NCBI RefSeq assembly: GCF_002811945.1
Contig: NZ_NPDX01000002.1
Coordinates: 186,001-250,000 of the forward strand
DNA: 64,000 bases
Reading direction: 5' to 3'
Source of the DNA: Leptospira harrisiae
GTDB lineage: Bacteria > Spirochaetota > Leptospiria > Leptospirales > Leptospiraceae
Part shown: piece after piece, positions 55,041-64,000 of the stretch
How the letters are laid out: the number at the start of each line of letters is the position of its first letter
Numbering within the stretch: position 1 is the first letter of the stretch
Made by a program: the position numbers and the translations under genes
Notes under the pieces: generated by a model
What the model saw: only the letters and a program-made list of their open reading frames with translations
The model's database searches: none
What the model was told of the DNA's origin: nothing

Positions 55041-55460
55041 TTATACTGCGTTGACGACTAAATCTCCACCGGCTTTTACTTCGCCAGCTTCGTTTTTTGC
55101 TTCTACGAGTACGGTTACGGTTTTTTTACCATCTTTTTCAAATTTCTTTTTGATGGTTCCAACGATGGTTAGTTTTTCGCCGAGTTTCGTCATGGCTTTG
55201 AAAGTCACACCAAAGTATGCGATGTCTTTTTGTTCTGCCCAAGAAGTACAAAGTCTTCCCACTTGGGCCATAACGTACATACCATGAGAGATGGTTCCAT
55301 CAAGACCCGCTTTTCTTGCGAAATCAGGATCGTTGTGGATGGGGTTAAAATCTCCAGATGCTCCCGCATAACGAACTAAATTTGCATGTTCGATGACTGG
55401 GATGTCGAGGGATGGAAGGGACTGACCAACTTCTACTTTATCAAATTCGATTTTTGCCAT
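55041..55460 (-). CDS. MaoC-type (hot-dog) dehydratase
   Basis: A 139-aa hot-dog protein with the hydratase-2 motif: YAGASGDFNPIHND, where the Asp and His are catalytic, and GLDGTISHGMYVMAQVGRL. It resembles the HadB half of mycobacterial (3R)-hydroxyacyl dehydratase. It follows another MaoC-like gene by 15 bases, giving a HadAB-like pair in which the catalytic half is this one. The likely role is dehydration or hydration of acyl-CoA or acyl-ACP. A terminator follows. Confidence 0.85.
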   Translation of the reverse strand: MAKIEFDKVEVGQSLPSLDIPVIEHANLVRYAGASGDFNPIHNDPDFARKAGLDGTISHGMYVMAQVGRLCTSWAEQKDIAYFGVTFKAMTKLGEKLTIVGTIKKKFEKDGKKTVTVLVEAKNEAGEVKAGGDLVVNAV

Positions 55461-55475
55461 TGTTAGCCTCCTGTA

Positions 55476-55919
55476 TTAGTCCTTACGAATGAAGATCGCC
55501 ATCTCAGCAGAAAGGATGGGGTCATTTTTTTCATCATAGATGGTTGTTCTGAATGTTACGATTTCTGCTCTTCCCGATTTTACATCGGCAATTTCGGACT
55601 GTGCGTACACTTTGCCCGGATACAGAATTTTGTGGTACGTATACTCTTCTTTTAAGTGAAGGATTTTGGAAAGATCGATACCAAGTTCGGCCATATCGTT
55701 CCAAATCTTTGGGTATCCCCAAAACATAATGACTGTAGGGAAAGTTGGTGGAGCAGGAACATCAGAGTATCCAGCTTTTTTTGCTTCTTCTACGTCAAAA
55801 TAGATTGGGTTTTTTTCGTTGATGGCGAGGCAGAATTCTTTGATCTTTCCTCGTTCCACTGTGAAATCAAAACGATCTAGTTTTTTTCCAACTATATCTT
55901 TGGTTATTGCCATTGGCAT
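55476..55919 (-). CDS. MaoC N-terminal-type hydratase partner (HadA-like)
   Basis: A 147-aa hot-dog protein of the FAS1-dehydratase/MaoC N-terminal type. It has [18 protein letters not shown] sequence ([20 protein letters not shown]) and [14 protein letters not shown], but lacks the catalytic D/H pair of its neighbour. In HadA-HadB complexes this type of subunit binds the acyl chain. The Met at codon 3 is an alternative start. It follows the alpha/beta hydrolase gene closely (8 bases), so the three genes are probably one operon. Confidence 0.85.
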   Translation of the reverse strand: MPMAITKDIVGKKLDRFDFTVERGKIKEFCLAINEKNPIYFDVEEAKKAGYSDVPAPPTFPTVIMFWGYPKIWNDMAELGIDLSKILHLKEEYTYHKILYPGKVYAQSEIADVKSGRAEIVTFRTTIYDEKNDPILSAEMAIFIRKD

Positions 55920-55927
55920 TTATCTCC

Positions 55928-56794
55928 TTAATGTTTATCGATCCAAGAAACTAACTCTTTCAAGACGATTGCTCTATCTTCTGGAAGTTCGTTCATGGTT
56001 TCGTGGTACAATCCGTCAAAAATTTTCATTGTTTTGTCTTTGGAACTTACCTTTTCGAAGGCTTCCAGTGTTCCTTGAACCAGTGCGATTTGGTCTTCCT
56101 TTCCATGGAACATATAAATTGGTACAGTAATTTTTGCTGCCGATTCTAAAGCAAGGGTATAACAGTTGAGCAAATAATCACCTAAGTAAGCACAAACATT
56201 TCCATGTACTAAAGGATCTTTTACGTAGGCTTCCACTACCGATTTATCACGTGAAATTAAATTCACATCAAGTCCAGTAGGAATGGTGAGAGTAGGAACA
56301 AGTTTTGCCAAAAATCCACCGGCACCTTTTTTAATATCCATGACTAAGTCGGTTTTGACTTTGATAGGAAGGGCGCTACAGATATAAGCATCTAAATCAT
56401 TTTGGTAGTTATCAGTGGCAGTGTAAAGGAAGGTAATGGCTGCTCCCATAGAATGACCAAGCAAAGTGACTTTGTTTACGCCTTCGTTACGTTTGGCGAT
56501 ATCAATCATTTCTTTGAGGTCAGCAAAAAAATCAGAAAAATGAGTGATGACCCCTCTGCGTCCATCGGATTTTCCGTGGCCTCTGGCATCGATGAGGTAA
56601 ATGGCGTAGTTACGTTCTGCCATTGCTTCCAATAAAAAATTGTAACGGCCACCGTGTTCACCAATTCCATGGTGGACCACAAGGACACGTTTGACTCCCG
56701 ATTTAGGTCGGTAAATTTGATAGTAAATTTTACCTCCGTCTTTGTTTTGAAAGGTAGACTCCTCACGGGAGTAGGCTTGTTCCCAATTACTCAT
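55928..56794 (-). CDS. Alpha/beta hydrolase (monoacylglycerol-lipase-like)
   Basis: A 288-aa hydrolase with the serine-lipase elbow LLGHSMGAAITF, an oxyanion-hole HHGIGEHGGRY motif, and DARGHGKSDGRRG. The catalytic Asp is in FHGKEDQI and the His in DGLYHETMNE. This is the monoglyceride-lipase/lysophospholipase family. I place the start at MSNWEQAYSRE; a longer frame to 56866 overlaps the divergent gene. The grouping with two MaoC hydratases suggests fatty-acid handling. Confidence 0.88.
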   Translation of the reverse strand: MSNWEQAYSREESTFQNKDGGKIYYQIYRPKSGVKRVLVVHHGIGEHGGRYNFLLEAMAERNYAIYLIDARGHGKSDGRRGVITHFSDFFADLKEMIDIAKRNEGVNKVTLLGHSMGAAITFLYTATDNYQNDLDAYICSALPIKVKTDLVMDIKKGAGGFLAKLVPTLTIPTGLDVNLISRDKSVVEAYVKDPLVHGNVCAYLGDYLLNCYTLALESAAKITVPIYMFHGKEDQIALVQGTLEAFEKVSSKDKTMKIFDGLYHETMNELPEDRAIVLKELVSWIDKH

Positions 56795-56877
56795 AGATGT
56801 CAACGATGGACGATGGAAACCTAAAAAGAAAGAACTTTTCCTGTTCGTCGGAAACGAGTTTTCCAAACTGGTTCCAT

Positions 56878-59214
56878 ATGCGAGCGACTGTTCCTTTCGC
56901 CCTGACGATCTGTTTTTGTCTCTTCAGCTGTTTGAACAAATCAGAAAGACGTTTCCCAGTGGATTTGGTTTTGGAGTTACGAAATGCAAAATCCAAAATT
57001 TCGATTTCCAAAGATTTACTACCTTACCATTGGAAAAAAAATCCCGGTCGCCAAAGTAACCTTCCTCTCTCTCGCAAATGGGAAAATACACAAATCACAT
57101 TCAATACTGATAAAGAGATTTTTTTAAACCATTCGCTTGATTCTCTATTTTTTCCCCCAGGCCAAGAGTATGAATTTAAGGTAAAGAAAGGAGAATATGA
57201 ATTTTCTTCCCTTTTGGGTTTGTTAGGTGGATCGGAATTTCAAACCCAAGTTTCAGGAAAGTTAAAAATTTATTCAGGAGAAACTCTTTTAAAAGAATGG
57301 GACCTAACCGGATTATCTAAGGAACGTTGGTTTTCAAAAAAAGATATTTTCGAAATAGGGGAACAACAATTATTACGATTGGTTTGGGAGAGTCCGGATA
57401 GTTATCTTTTTGTCGGCGAACCTTTGTTATATCCAAAAAAAGAGTTTGGTTTTGAAAGTCAGGAATCTGGCAAACCAAAGTCAGTGATTCTCATTGTGAT
57501 TGATTCCGCTAGAAAGGATTTTTTCGGTTCTTACGGGTATCGTTATTCTGTCACTCCTGTAATGGATGAGATGGCGAAGGAATCGGTATTTTTTGAAAAT
57601 CCCTTTGCCAATGGAAATTGGACGAAACCTTCAATGATGTCTTTTTTTCATTCCGAGTATTCATCTAACCTCGGTTTGGGGAATTCTTGGTTTTCCACAA
57701 AACCTTACCAAAGAAAAGTTTATTATGGAAAAAAAAGAGACAACTTAGCGAAAACCTTTCGTGAAGCAGGTTATTTTACCCAAACAATTATGAATAACGT
57801 ATTCTTTTTGGATTATACCACAGTTGGTTTGGATTTGGGATTTCACAATTCGTTTCAAGTGGGAATGGACATAGTGGATACGGGAGTCCTGACAAACAAA
57901 GCAATCCAATTTGTCAGGGAATACAAAGATAAACCTTATTTTTTACATTTTAATTTAAACACTCCTCATGCTTCTTATTCTCCACCACCAGAGGACATGG
58001 CCTCTGTTCGTTCCATTGTTCCTCCAGATGTTTTTTATAGGTATGAATCACCTGTGCAGCGATACCTAGGCGAAATGCATTATACTGACCGAGAGATTGG
58101 ACGATTAGTTGCTGAATTAAAGAAAGAAGGAATTTATGATGAAACTATGATCATTGTGACCGGTGATCACGGGGAACTATTCAGTGCGCATCATGATTAT
58201 AGTTACCATTTCATAATGCAAACTCGTTTTGGCCATGGGGAAACTCATTATGACGAAGAAATTAACGTACCGTATTTTATCAAACTTCCTAAGTCCTTAA
58301 GAGAAAATTTGGACTCCGATATGGCAAAGGAAACACATGGGGGGCAAATTCGAATTTCCGGCCAGTCTTCTTTGATGTCAATTGCACCAACCATTTTAGG
58401 TTTTCTAGAATTGTTGCCAAAAAATTCCACTTACCAAGGTGTCGATTATTCAACTTGCATTCGCATGACAAATGTTTGTCCAAAGGAAAAATTTATTTAT
58501 ACTGAAGGTAGGATGTCCGAATCGGTCCGGACAGAAAACTATAAATACATACGCAGATATCCAGGTTTTACTACTGTTAGGCGAACATTGGCTGGTGAAC
58601 CTCATACAATGGCCGAAGAATTGTATGATTTAACCAGAGACAAGGATGAAAAAAATAATTTAAGTCCTTTGCCTGAAGGCGAAAGCCTTTTGCAAATAGC
58701 TAGAGCAGATTTTCGTCGAGAAAATTTTTTGAAACGAAATAATTTACGAATTCTAATTCCACCTTGTTCGGAACCTCTATGTCGAGACTTCCTTTCTTTG
58801 AATGTACAAGGATCCATTTATGATTGGGAGATCTCACCTGCGATCCAACTGGGTTCTGGATCCGCAAAAACAATTTCTTTACAAAAAGAATCAAAACGTT
58901 CCAAATCATCGGAAGGCGAAGAGGTGGTATTCAAAACAGTGAATCCAGAACTGGGGGCTTACTTTAGTTTTTCTCGCAATGGAAAAACGATTCCTGTTCG
59001 TTTTGGAAGGTATGGATTGGAATTCCAAAGGTCGATCACAAACTTAGAAGACTTAATTGTTTCTGAAAGACAACCGGAAGGATTTCCGTCCTCATCATTG
59101 CCATGGGTGTATAACGATGGTGCCTTTAGTGGGACAAGAGAATCGGAAGTACAGAAGGAGATGGGAAAAGAAGTGAAAAAAATATTAGAAACTTGGGGAT
59201 ACATCCACGAATAA
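56878..59214 (+). CDS. Sulfatase-fold lipoprotein (Thr at nucleophile site)
   Basis: A 778-aa protein of the alkaline phosphatase/sulfatase superfamily. From the Met at 56878 it begins with a lipoprotein signal (VPFALTICFCLFSCLN). Metal-binding motifs are VILIVIDSARKDFFG and IVTGDHGELFSAHHDY. The nucleophile position reads GNWTKPSMMS: a Thr, where true sulfatases have Cys or Ser converted to formylglycine. Thr at this position is used by phosphoethanolamine and glycerophosphate transferases. It could therefore be a transferase or phosphodiesterase acting on an envelope polymer. A frame from 56797 is possible. Confidence 0.8.
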   Translation: MRATVPFALTICFCLFSCLNKSERRFPVDLVLELRNAKSKISISKDLLPYHWKKNPGRQSNLPLSRKWENTQITFNTDKEIFLNHSLDSLFFPPGQEYEFKVKKGEYEFSSLLGLLGGSEFQTQVSGKLKIYSGETLLKEWDLTGLSKERWFSKKDIFEIGEQQLLRLVWESPDSYLFVGEPLLYPKKEFGFESQESGKPKSVILIVIDSARKDFFGSYGYRYSVTPVMDEMAKESVFFENPFANGNWTKPSMMSFFHSEYSSNLGLGNSWFSTKPYQRKVYYGKKRDNLAKTFREAGYFTQTIMNNVFFLDYTTVGLDLGFHNSFQVGMDIVDTGVLTNKAIQFVREYKDKPYFLHFNLNTPHASYSPPPEDMASVRSIVPPDVFYRYESPVQRYLGEMHYTDREIGRLVAELKKEGIYDETMIIVTGDHGELFSAHHDYSYHFIMQTRFGHGETHYDEEINVPYFIKLPKSLRENLDSDMAKETHGGQIRISGQSSLMSIAPTILGFLELLPKNSTYQGVDYSTCIRMTNVCPKEKFIYTEGRMSESVRTENYKYIRRYPGFTTVRRTLAGEPHTMAEELYDLTRDKDEKNNLSPLPEGESLLQIARADFRRENFLKRNNLRILIPPCSEPLCRDFLSLNVQGSIYDWEISPAIQLGSGSAKTISLQKESKRSKSSEGEEVVFKTVNPELGAYFSFSRNGKTIPVRFGRYGLEFQRSITNLEDLIVSERQPEGFPSSSLPWVYNDGAFSGTRESEVQKEMGKEVKKILETWGYIHE

Positions 59215-59261
59215 TTGCTCGTATTGACAAACGGGTTTGGCTTACTTATCAAGACAATTGT

Positions 59262-60530
59262 ATGAAAGATCATTTTATTCCTCCCCGTTTTGAATTCCCA
59301 ATCGCATTGGGATTAGATTTAGGTTTTCCCATTCTTTCTAAACTTCTTTTCAACATAGACGGTGTTGTAATAGAGAAAGAAGATGAACTTCGCCTAAAGG
59401 AAATCAAAAACAAAAGGGTCATGTATCTTTCCAACCAACCAAGCGATTTGGAACCCATCATTGCATACTATGTTGCCAGTAAAATAGGAACTCGTTTCCA
59501 TTTTATGACTTCTCGTAGCATTTTTAATTGGGGTTTTGGATTAGTGGGTGAACTCATCAAACGAGTTGGTGCTTTTTCCGTCATCTCCGGTTCTTTCAAT
59601 CGAAGTGCCATTAAGACCACCAAACAAATATTATCTGAAAGAGATGGCAAACTTGTCATGTACCCGGAAGGAATGGTTTCAGGCGAAAATGATAATTTGG
59701 TTTCGTTTTTACCAGGAGTTGCGCAGGTTTCTTTTTGGGGATTAGAAGCTGCTTTAGAAAAAGATCCCAATGCAGAATTATGGATCCAACCAACATTTGT
59801 TAAATATAAAATTTCGGGATCCCGAGATTCGATCCTTGCCGACATTGAAACTTCTCTTTCGCGAATTGAACGCAAACTAAAACTTTATCCAGGAGGAAGG
59901 ACCTTACTTCGCAGATTTTTAACTGTGGGGCGAGTGATGTTGGAAGAAACTGAATTTGAATTGGGAATTCCTAGAGCAGAAACAGAAGGCAAAGATTTTG
60001 ATTATCGTTTGGGAAGAGCAAGACATACTGCACTCAATGTGGCTGCTTCTATTTTGAATGTAAAGTTTCAAGAATCCGACAATGCCATTCAAAAGATTCG
60101 ATTGTTATTCACTGCCTTGGACCGTTTGGAGGCAGGTGTTCCACTTACCTCTACTCCCAAACATTTGACAGACCAAAACATCCGTCGTGCAAAACAATTG
60201 GTGGATACTGCCTATGCCTTTATCATTACCAAACCTAAAAATTTAATCCAATGGCCATCTGCAGAAAGATTGATGGAATGGATCTGTAGTTTTGAAAAAC
60301 ATATTTTTGGAAAAACAGAAATGAGACCACGAAAGGCTCACGTGGTAGTGGGTCCTGCATTTTCGCTTGCACCATACTATCAAACTTACAAGTCACAGAA
60401 AAAAGATGCCATTCAAAGTTTACTCGCAGAAATACGAAAACAAATGGAATTTCTTATGGAACGTGGGAAAAAAGAAAGTGAACCCATTGTCCCTCCATAT
60501 TCTGTTGGATTAGATTTAGAAATTGGTTAG
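59262..60530 (+). CDS. Acyltransferase homologue with altered active site
   Basis: A 422-aa protein resembling the PlsB/PlsC-type LPLAT fold. The catalytic HxxxxD pair is replaced: LSNQPSDLEP has Q59 and E64 where NHxSxxDP is expected. Motif III is recognisable as VMYPEGMVSGEN, and VGAFSVISGSFNR may be motif II. The C-terminal half (about residues 190-420) is a charged helical extension not found in minimal PlsC. It may be inactive or have a changed chemistry. It converges on the OmpA-family gene with a 4-base overlap. Confidence 0.7.
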   Translation: MKDHFIPPRFEFPIALGLDLGFPILSKLLFNIDGVVIEKEDELRLKEIKNKRVMYLSNQPSDLEPIIAYYVASKIGTRFHFMTSRSIFNWGFGLVGELIKRVGAFSVISGSFNRSAIKTTKQILSERDGKLVMYPEGMVSGENDNLVSFLPGVAQVSFWGLEAALEKDPNAELWIQPTFVKYKISGSRDSILADIETSLSRIERKLKLYPGGRTLLRRFLTVGRVMLEETEFELGIPRAETEGKDFDYRLGRARHTALNVAASILNVKFQESDNAIQKIRLLFTALDRLEAGVPLTSTPKHLTDQNIRRAKQLVDTAYAFIITKPKNLIQWPSAERLMEWICSFEKHIFGKTEMRPRKAHVVVGPAFSLAPYYQTYKSQKKDAIQSLLAEIRKQMEFLMERGKKESEPIVPPYSVGLDLEIG

Positions 60531-61891
60531 TCCAAAACTAAAGTAATTTCAACTCTGCGGTTTTTATGTCGATTCTCATCGGTATCGTTCGGAACAATCG
60601 GAACTTCGTCAGCATATCCTTTGAAGGAAATATGTTTTTCGTCCATTTTGTGATTATCAACTAACGAGTGGAGTACGGACTTCGCTCTGTCTTCAGAAAG
60701 TTTTTGATTGTATTCTTTTTTTCCAATATTGTCTGTATGACCGGAAACTCGAATTTCTCTGTCCGGATATTTTTTTAAAATTTCTGCAATCTTTGCGACT
60801 GCTGTTTCAGCTTCAGGTTTTAGTTTACTATCGTTAAAATCAAAAAGAATGGAATCTAAGGAAAATACAATTCCATCATCGGAGGTTCGCACGGTGATGG
60901 GAAGTTTTTCGGGATTTGTTTTTTTTTCGGGTGAAGGAATTTCACCTGTGTCTGTCACTTTTCCTAAGTATTCGTCATTCGGTAATTTGCCATTTCTATT
61001 GGGTTCTATTTTTGAGTTACTTAATTTATTACCGTTTGGATCTCCCGTATAACCCACAATTAAATCTTCGAGTATGTCTTCTCGAATGGATTCTTTGTCT
61101 TTGGCATTGACTTGGTTGCGAAGAAAATAAATTCCTTTGATATGAAAGTTTGCTTCTTGGACGGTTCCATTGGGATAGATAAAGGTATAAGATAATTTTA
61201 CTTCTTTAAATTCAGGAACTCCTTTTGTGGCGTTAAAAAAAACTGTTCCCGAGGCAAATCCAAAGATTTTATAAGGTACGTTTGGTACCATTTTTTCCCC
61301 ATCAGGTTTTTTATAAAAAATGGGGTAGGTATAAGTTATTTTCTCGCAATTGCCTTTATAATTTCCTTCTGACCAAGGAAAGATCCCTTGGAAAGTATAT
61401 TCGGGAAGGACTTTCACTCGTATACGTTCAGAATTAAAATCAAAAGATTCTTCTGCTGGCAATTTCCATACATCGGAAACAGAAACTGGAGTTTCAGGAA
61501 AACTGGGAAAACTGCGAAGGTTTGGCATAATGAATTCGTTTGGAACTTCATATTTACCATTGCGAAAGAGTGTAAAATCAGACAAAAATTCTTTGTCCTT
61601 CCAAAAAGGACCTGAAGTTTTTCCATAGCGAAGGTAAGTATCAAAAAACGCATTCACCAAACATGAGTCAGCTGAACACTTTTTTGGTTTCATAACCACT
61701 CTGTTTTTATCCTCTCTTTCGACAGTTTTTGTCCCAACACGAAAGAAAACGTCATGGTATTCATTTAGTTCTAAAACCTGGTTTTCTTTCCATTTCCACT
61801 GGAAAGTGGTTTTGGTTTGAGGATCGGCAGAGGTCGCCACCACAGGAAGAATTGTCACAAAACTATAAAATACCAATCGGCGGAAGGTCAT
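60527..61891 (-). CDS. OmpA-family peptidoglycan-binding protein
   Basis: About 454 aa, exported. From the Met at 61891 a signal peptide (FRRLVFYSFVTILPVVATSAD) leads a strand-rich N-terminal region of about 300 residues of no recognised family, then a linker rich in Lys/Pro/Glu and a C-terminal OmpA domain: ILFDFNDSKLKPEAETAVAK, VSGHTDNIGKKEYNQKLSED, RAKSVLHSLV, with NRRVEITL at the end. The domain would bind diaminopimelate in peptidoglycan and tether the outer membrane. The frame extends to 62002, but the signal peptide favours the shorter start. Confidence 0.85.
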   Translation of the reverse strand: MTFRRLVFYSFVTILPVVATSADPQTKTTFQWKWKENQVLELNEYHDVFFRVGTKTVEREDKNRVVMKPKKCSADSCLVNAFFDTYLRYGKTSGPFWKDKEFLSDFTLFRNGKYEVPNEFIMPNLRSFPSFPETPVSVSDVWKLPAEESFDFNSERIRVKVLPEYTFQGIFPWSEGNYKGNCEKITYTYPIFYKKPDGEKMVPNVPYKIFGFASGTVFFNATKGVPEFKEVKLSYTFIYPNGTVQEANFHIKGIYFLRNQVNAKDKESIREDILEDLIVGYTGDPNGNKLSNSKIEPNRNGKLPNDEYLGKVTDTGEIPSPEKKTNPEKLPITVRTSDDGIVFSLDSILFDFNDSKLKPEAETAVAKIAEILKKYPDREIRVSGHTDNIGKKEYNQKLSEDRAKSVLHSLVDNHKMDEKHISFKGYADEVPIVPNDTDENRHKNRRVEITLVLD

Positions 61892-62000
61892 CACAAAACA
61901 AAGATCGGGGAAATTTTTGAAAAACTGATAGGGGAAATGGAAAAAACTAGCGGTTTTTGCGATTGACGAAGGATGGATTTTTGGCTTTACCTGAATTACC

Positions 62001-62912
62001 ATGAAAAACCTTTCTCTGCTTTTTTACATTTTGATTACAATCAACTTTGTCGCTTGTAAGGAAAAACAAACCTTAAAAGTTGCGGGTTCTGAAACTATGA
62101 ACAGTATGATGCGATATTTAGGAACCGAATATGAAAAGGTTAATTCTAATGTTCGTGTAACAGTCGAAGGTGGTGGGTCCGAATCAGGAATTGACAGATT
62201 ACGAAAGGGTGAAATCGATATGGCAGTTTCGTCTAGAGATTTAAACCAAGCAGAATTTGATGACCTGCGCAAAACAGGAAACTTGGAAAAAGTGCGTTTG
62301 GCTTATGATGGAGTGGCCCTTGTTGTGAATCCAAAAAATACTATCACTAAACTTGACTTGACCCAAACTTCCGATATCTTTTCAGGAAAAATTAAAAATT
62401 GGAAAGAAGTTGGTGGAGTCGATGCTCCCATTTCAATAGTAATTCGTAATGATAAATCCGGAACTCAGGATTATTTCCAAAATCATATTCTCAAACGAAA
62501 GGATTTGGGTTTGAATGAATTCAATGAATACAAAGCCAATGTTTTTTCAAAAGATGCTAAAATTGTAAAAGACAATGCTGAAATGTCAAAATTCATCCAA
62601 GAAAACCCGAATAGCATTGGTTATATGGGAATGGGAACAGCCCTTGTCGACAATAAAGATAAATTAAAGGCACTTGATTACGCAAAAATCAAAAAAGATC
62701 CTTTTGTTTCTCCTTCCGTTAGAAACGTATATGACAGAAAATATAAACTTGCCCGTGAATTGTTTATCATTTATAAAACAGACCAAGGTGATAAAATTGA
62801 TGCTTTTGTTACTTTCCTGACAAGCGAACAAGGACAAGTTGCGGTTTTACAATCAGGGTATTTAAGAGCTTCACTTCCAGAAGTAGAAGTATCGGCGGAG
62901 CCGGTGAAGTAG
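62001..62912 (+). CDS. PstS-like phosphate-binding lipoprotein
   Basis: A 303-aa periplasmic-binding-protein-fold lipoprotein (signal SLLFYILITINFVAC with lipobox Cys). The family features are VAGSETMNSMMRYLGTEYEK, VEGGGSESGIDRLRKGEIDM with the ligand-site Ser/Gly cluster, and IVIRNDKSGTQDYFQNHIL. Phosphate is the usual ligand for this family. No pstCAB or phoU gene adjoins it, so it may feed a distant transporter or act as a stand-alone sensor. It is divergent from the OmpA-family gene. Confidence 0.87.
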   Translation: MKNLSLLFYILITINFVACKEKQTLKVAGSETMNSMMRYLGTEYEKVNSNVRVTVEGGGSESGIDRLRKGEIDMAVSSRDLNQAEFDDLRKTGNLEKVRLAYDGVALVVNPKNTITKLDLTQTSDIFSGKIKNWKEVGGVDAPISIVIRNDKSGTQDYFQNHILKRKDLGLNEFNEYKANVFSKDAKIVKDNAEMSKFIQENPNSIGYMGMGTALVDNKDKLKALDYAKIKKDPFVSPSVRNVYDRKYKLARELFIIYKTDQGDKIDAFVTFLTSEQGQVAVLQSGYLRASLPEVEVSAEPVK

Positions 62913-62936
62913 TTAGAGACAAATCTTCAGCAACTC

Positions 62937-64000
62937 TCAGTAAACCAATACTCTGTTATTACTGTAATCTGAAATATACAAACGACCTTGCCGATCGAAA
63001 TGAACGGCAGTAGGTCGGTATAAATTTTGGGGACTCGGCGTACCTATGCTACATGCTCCATTATTGTTGTCAGCGCCACAATTGAGATTTCCAAATTGGC
63101 CGATCACTGCAGAAGCAGTCATTCCAGAGGCCAAATTTGTTTTTGGATAAACCAGTACCCGGTGTCCATTGAGATCGGCTACAAAGAGGTTTTCGCTTTG
63201 GTCTAAAGATACCGCTACTGGATTGTTTAGACCGTTACTTGTCGTTGCGGATGAATTTGAAATAAAGTCAGGTTGGCCATAGACTTTTGTAGCGACGTTA
63301 GAACCTTTTGGATAATAAACAACTCGATTGTTTGATGTATCCGCTATATAGATTCCCCCTAGGTAATCGGAAACCACACCTTGGTTTGAATTGAGGCCAC
63401 TCGCAGAGGTAGTAGCGCCATTACTAACAAAATCTGGTTGTCCATAAACTTCCGTAGCTATGTTTGAATCTTTTGGAAAATAAAGTACACGACTATTACC
63501 AGAATCAGATACATAGAAACCTCCTGCACTATCTAAACTCAATCCAATGGGAGAATAGAAATTCGCTTCCGAAGCAACTCCACCACCTGGCGTAACAAAG
63601 TCAGGAACACCGATCGCACGGTAAGGGACTGTATTTTGATTTCCATAGACTAAAATCCTACGATTAGCATTTGTATCTGATACAAATAGGTTGTTAGATG
63701 TATCGAGTAAAATTCCTCTCGGGTTATTCAATGTGGTGGCAGCAAGTGCTCCTAAGGGGGTACAACTTTGGTTTGTATGTGCATTGGAAATATCACAGGT
63801 AAATATCCCATGTTGTCCATACACTCTTGTGGCGGTTGTTTGTCCTGGTGGATAATACAAAACACGATTGCCACTTGATATATAGACTCCACCTGCAGTA
63901 TCAGTGGTGATATCGTTTGGTCCAGATAAGTTAGTCGCACTTGCTACTGCACCTGCTGTACAACTGGCAGAATTATACAATGCACCACAGTTTAAGTTTC
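62937..64000 (-). CDS. NHL-repeat protein, truncated by window end
   Basis: An open frame of more than 347 residues with the N-terminus beyond the window edge. It is built from repeated blade units with the signature NRVLVYPKGSNxATKVYGQ and LFVADLNGHRVLVY, typical of NHL/beta-propeller proteins. About seven units are visible. The sequence before the first in-frame start remains open and repeats the NLNCGA motif seen later, so the gene continues. It is probably a secreted or surface protein; the ligand is unknown. Confidence 0.82.
   Translation of the reverse strand, partial: NLNCGALYNSASCTAGAVASATNLSGPNDITTDTAGGVYISSGNRVLYYPPGQTTATRVYGQHGIFTCDISNAHTNQSCTPLGALAATTLNNPRGILLDTSNNLFVSDTNANRRILVYGNQNTVPYRAIGVPDFVTPGGGVASEANFYSPIGLSLDSAGGFYVSDSGNSRVLYFPKDSNIATEVYGQPDFVSNGATTSASGLNSNQGVVSDYLGGIYIADTSNNRVVYYPKGSNVATKVYGQPDFISNSSATTSNGLNNPVAVSLDQSENLFVADLNGHRVLVYPKTNLASGMTASAVIGQFGNLNCGADNNNGACSIGTPSPQNLYRPTAVHFDRQGRLYISDYSNNRVLVY

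Noticed and set aside
61892..62002. Longer N-terminus for the OmpA-family protein (frame open to 62002)
   Set aside because: The added 37 residues would precede a normal signal peptide and would place the start on top of the divergent PstS-like start.

Overview
The window looks like a piece of a Leptospira chromosome, most likely from the saprophytic branch. This is inferred from gene content and AT-rich composition, not from a database comparison. The supporting signs are a spirochaete-type flagellar filament-junction cluster (flgN-flgK-flgL-fliW-csrA), many predicted lipoproteins and secreted proteins, a fused cobalamin-dependent acyl-CoA mutase (IcmF), and many genes of no recognised family. 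There are no rRNA or tRNA genes, no CRISPR array, no insertion sequence and no prophage. Genes are dense on both strands, often with short overlaps.

Layout. 1-6471: a truncated Mpo1-like gene, a small Cys4-type gene and a 58-aa DUF1289 gene, then the flagellar cluster ending in csrA, an acyltransferase and an OsmC protein. 6482-10470 (minus): metallophosphoesterase, a GH31 glycosidase close to sulfoquinovosidase YihQ, and a rhodanese-like protein without its catalytic cysteine. 10643-15264 (plus): a secreted protein, a Deg/HtrA-type serine protease, a triad-less Deg paralogue, and a response-regulator/HATPase fusion. 15270-20487: outer-membrane barrel, small secreted protein, flippase, PAP2 phosphatase, acyltransferase. 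20590-28846 (plus): icmF, a membrane protein with an S4-like segment, and a two-gene papain-like protease operon. 28871-37150: dihaem cytochrome c, HEAT-like protein, the glycine cleavage operon gcvT-gcvH-gcvP with a 2Fe-2S ferredoxin, an oxidoreductase, and a 24-aa lysine/alanine peptide with its own promoter-like sequence and terminator.

37180-45160 holds smaller genes: SUFU domain, AlkB, DUF4269, SDR, metallo-beta-lactamase fold, DJ-1/PfpI, and a Crp-like regulator divergent from trxA across a strong palindrome. 45231-49754 holds a lipoprotein, a membrane protein plus VanW pair and an SGNH esterase. 50179-53427 is an RND transporter without an adaptor gene nearby, preceded by a promoter-like sequence overlapped by a TetR-style dyad. 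53664-56794 holds a VanX-like dipeptidase, hicB with a hicA broken by one in-frame TGA, two MaoC-type hydratases and a lipase. 56878-64000 holds a sulfatase-fold lipoprotein, an acyltransferase homologue with an altered active site, an OmpA-family protein, a PstS-like lipoprotein and an NHL-repeat protein running off the window.

The main points of interest are the nonsense-disrupted hicA, the tiny histone-like peptide, the Deg protease/pseudoprotease operon, the YihQ-like enzyme lacking the sulfonate-binding arginine, and several regulatory palindromes. A set of GC-rich intergenic segments, three of which share a core, looks like a dispersed repeat family. Nothing here amounts to a clearly new multi-gene defence or biosynthetic system.
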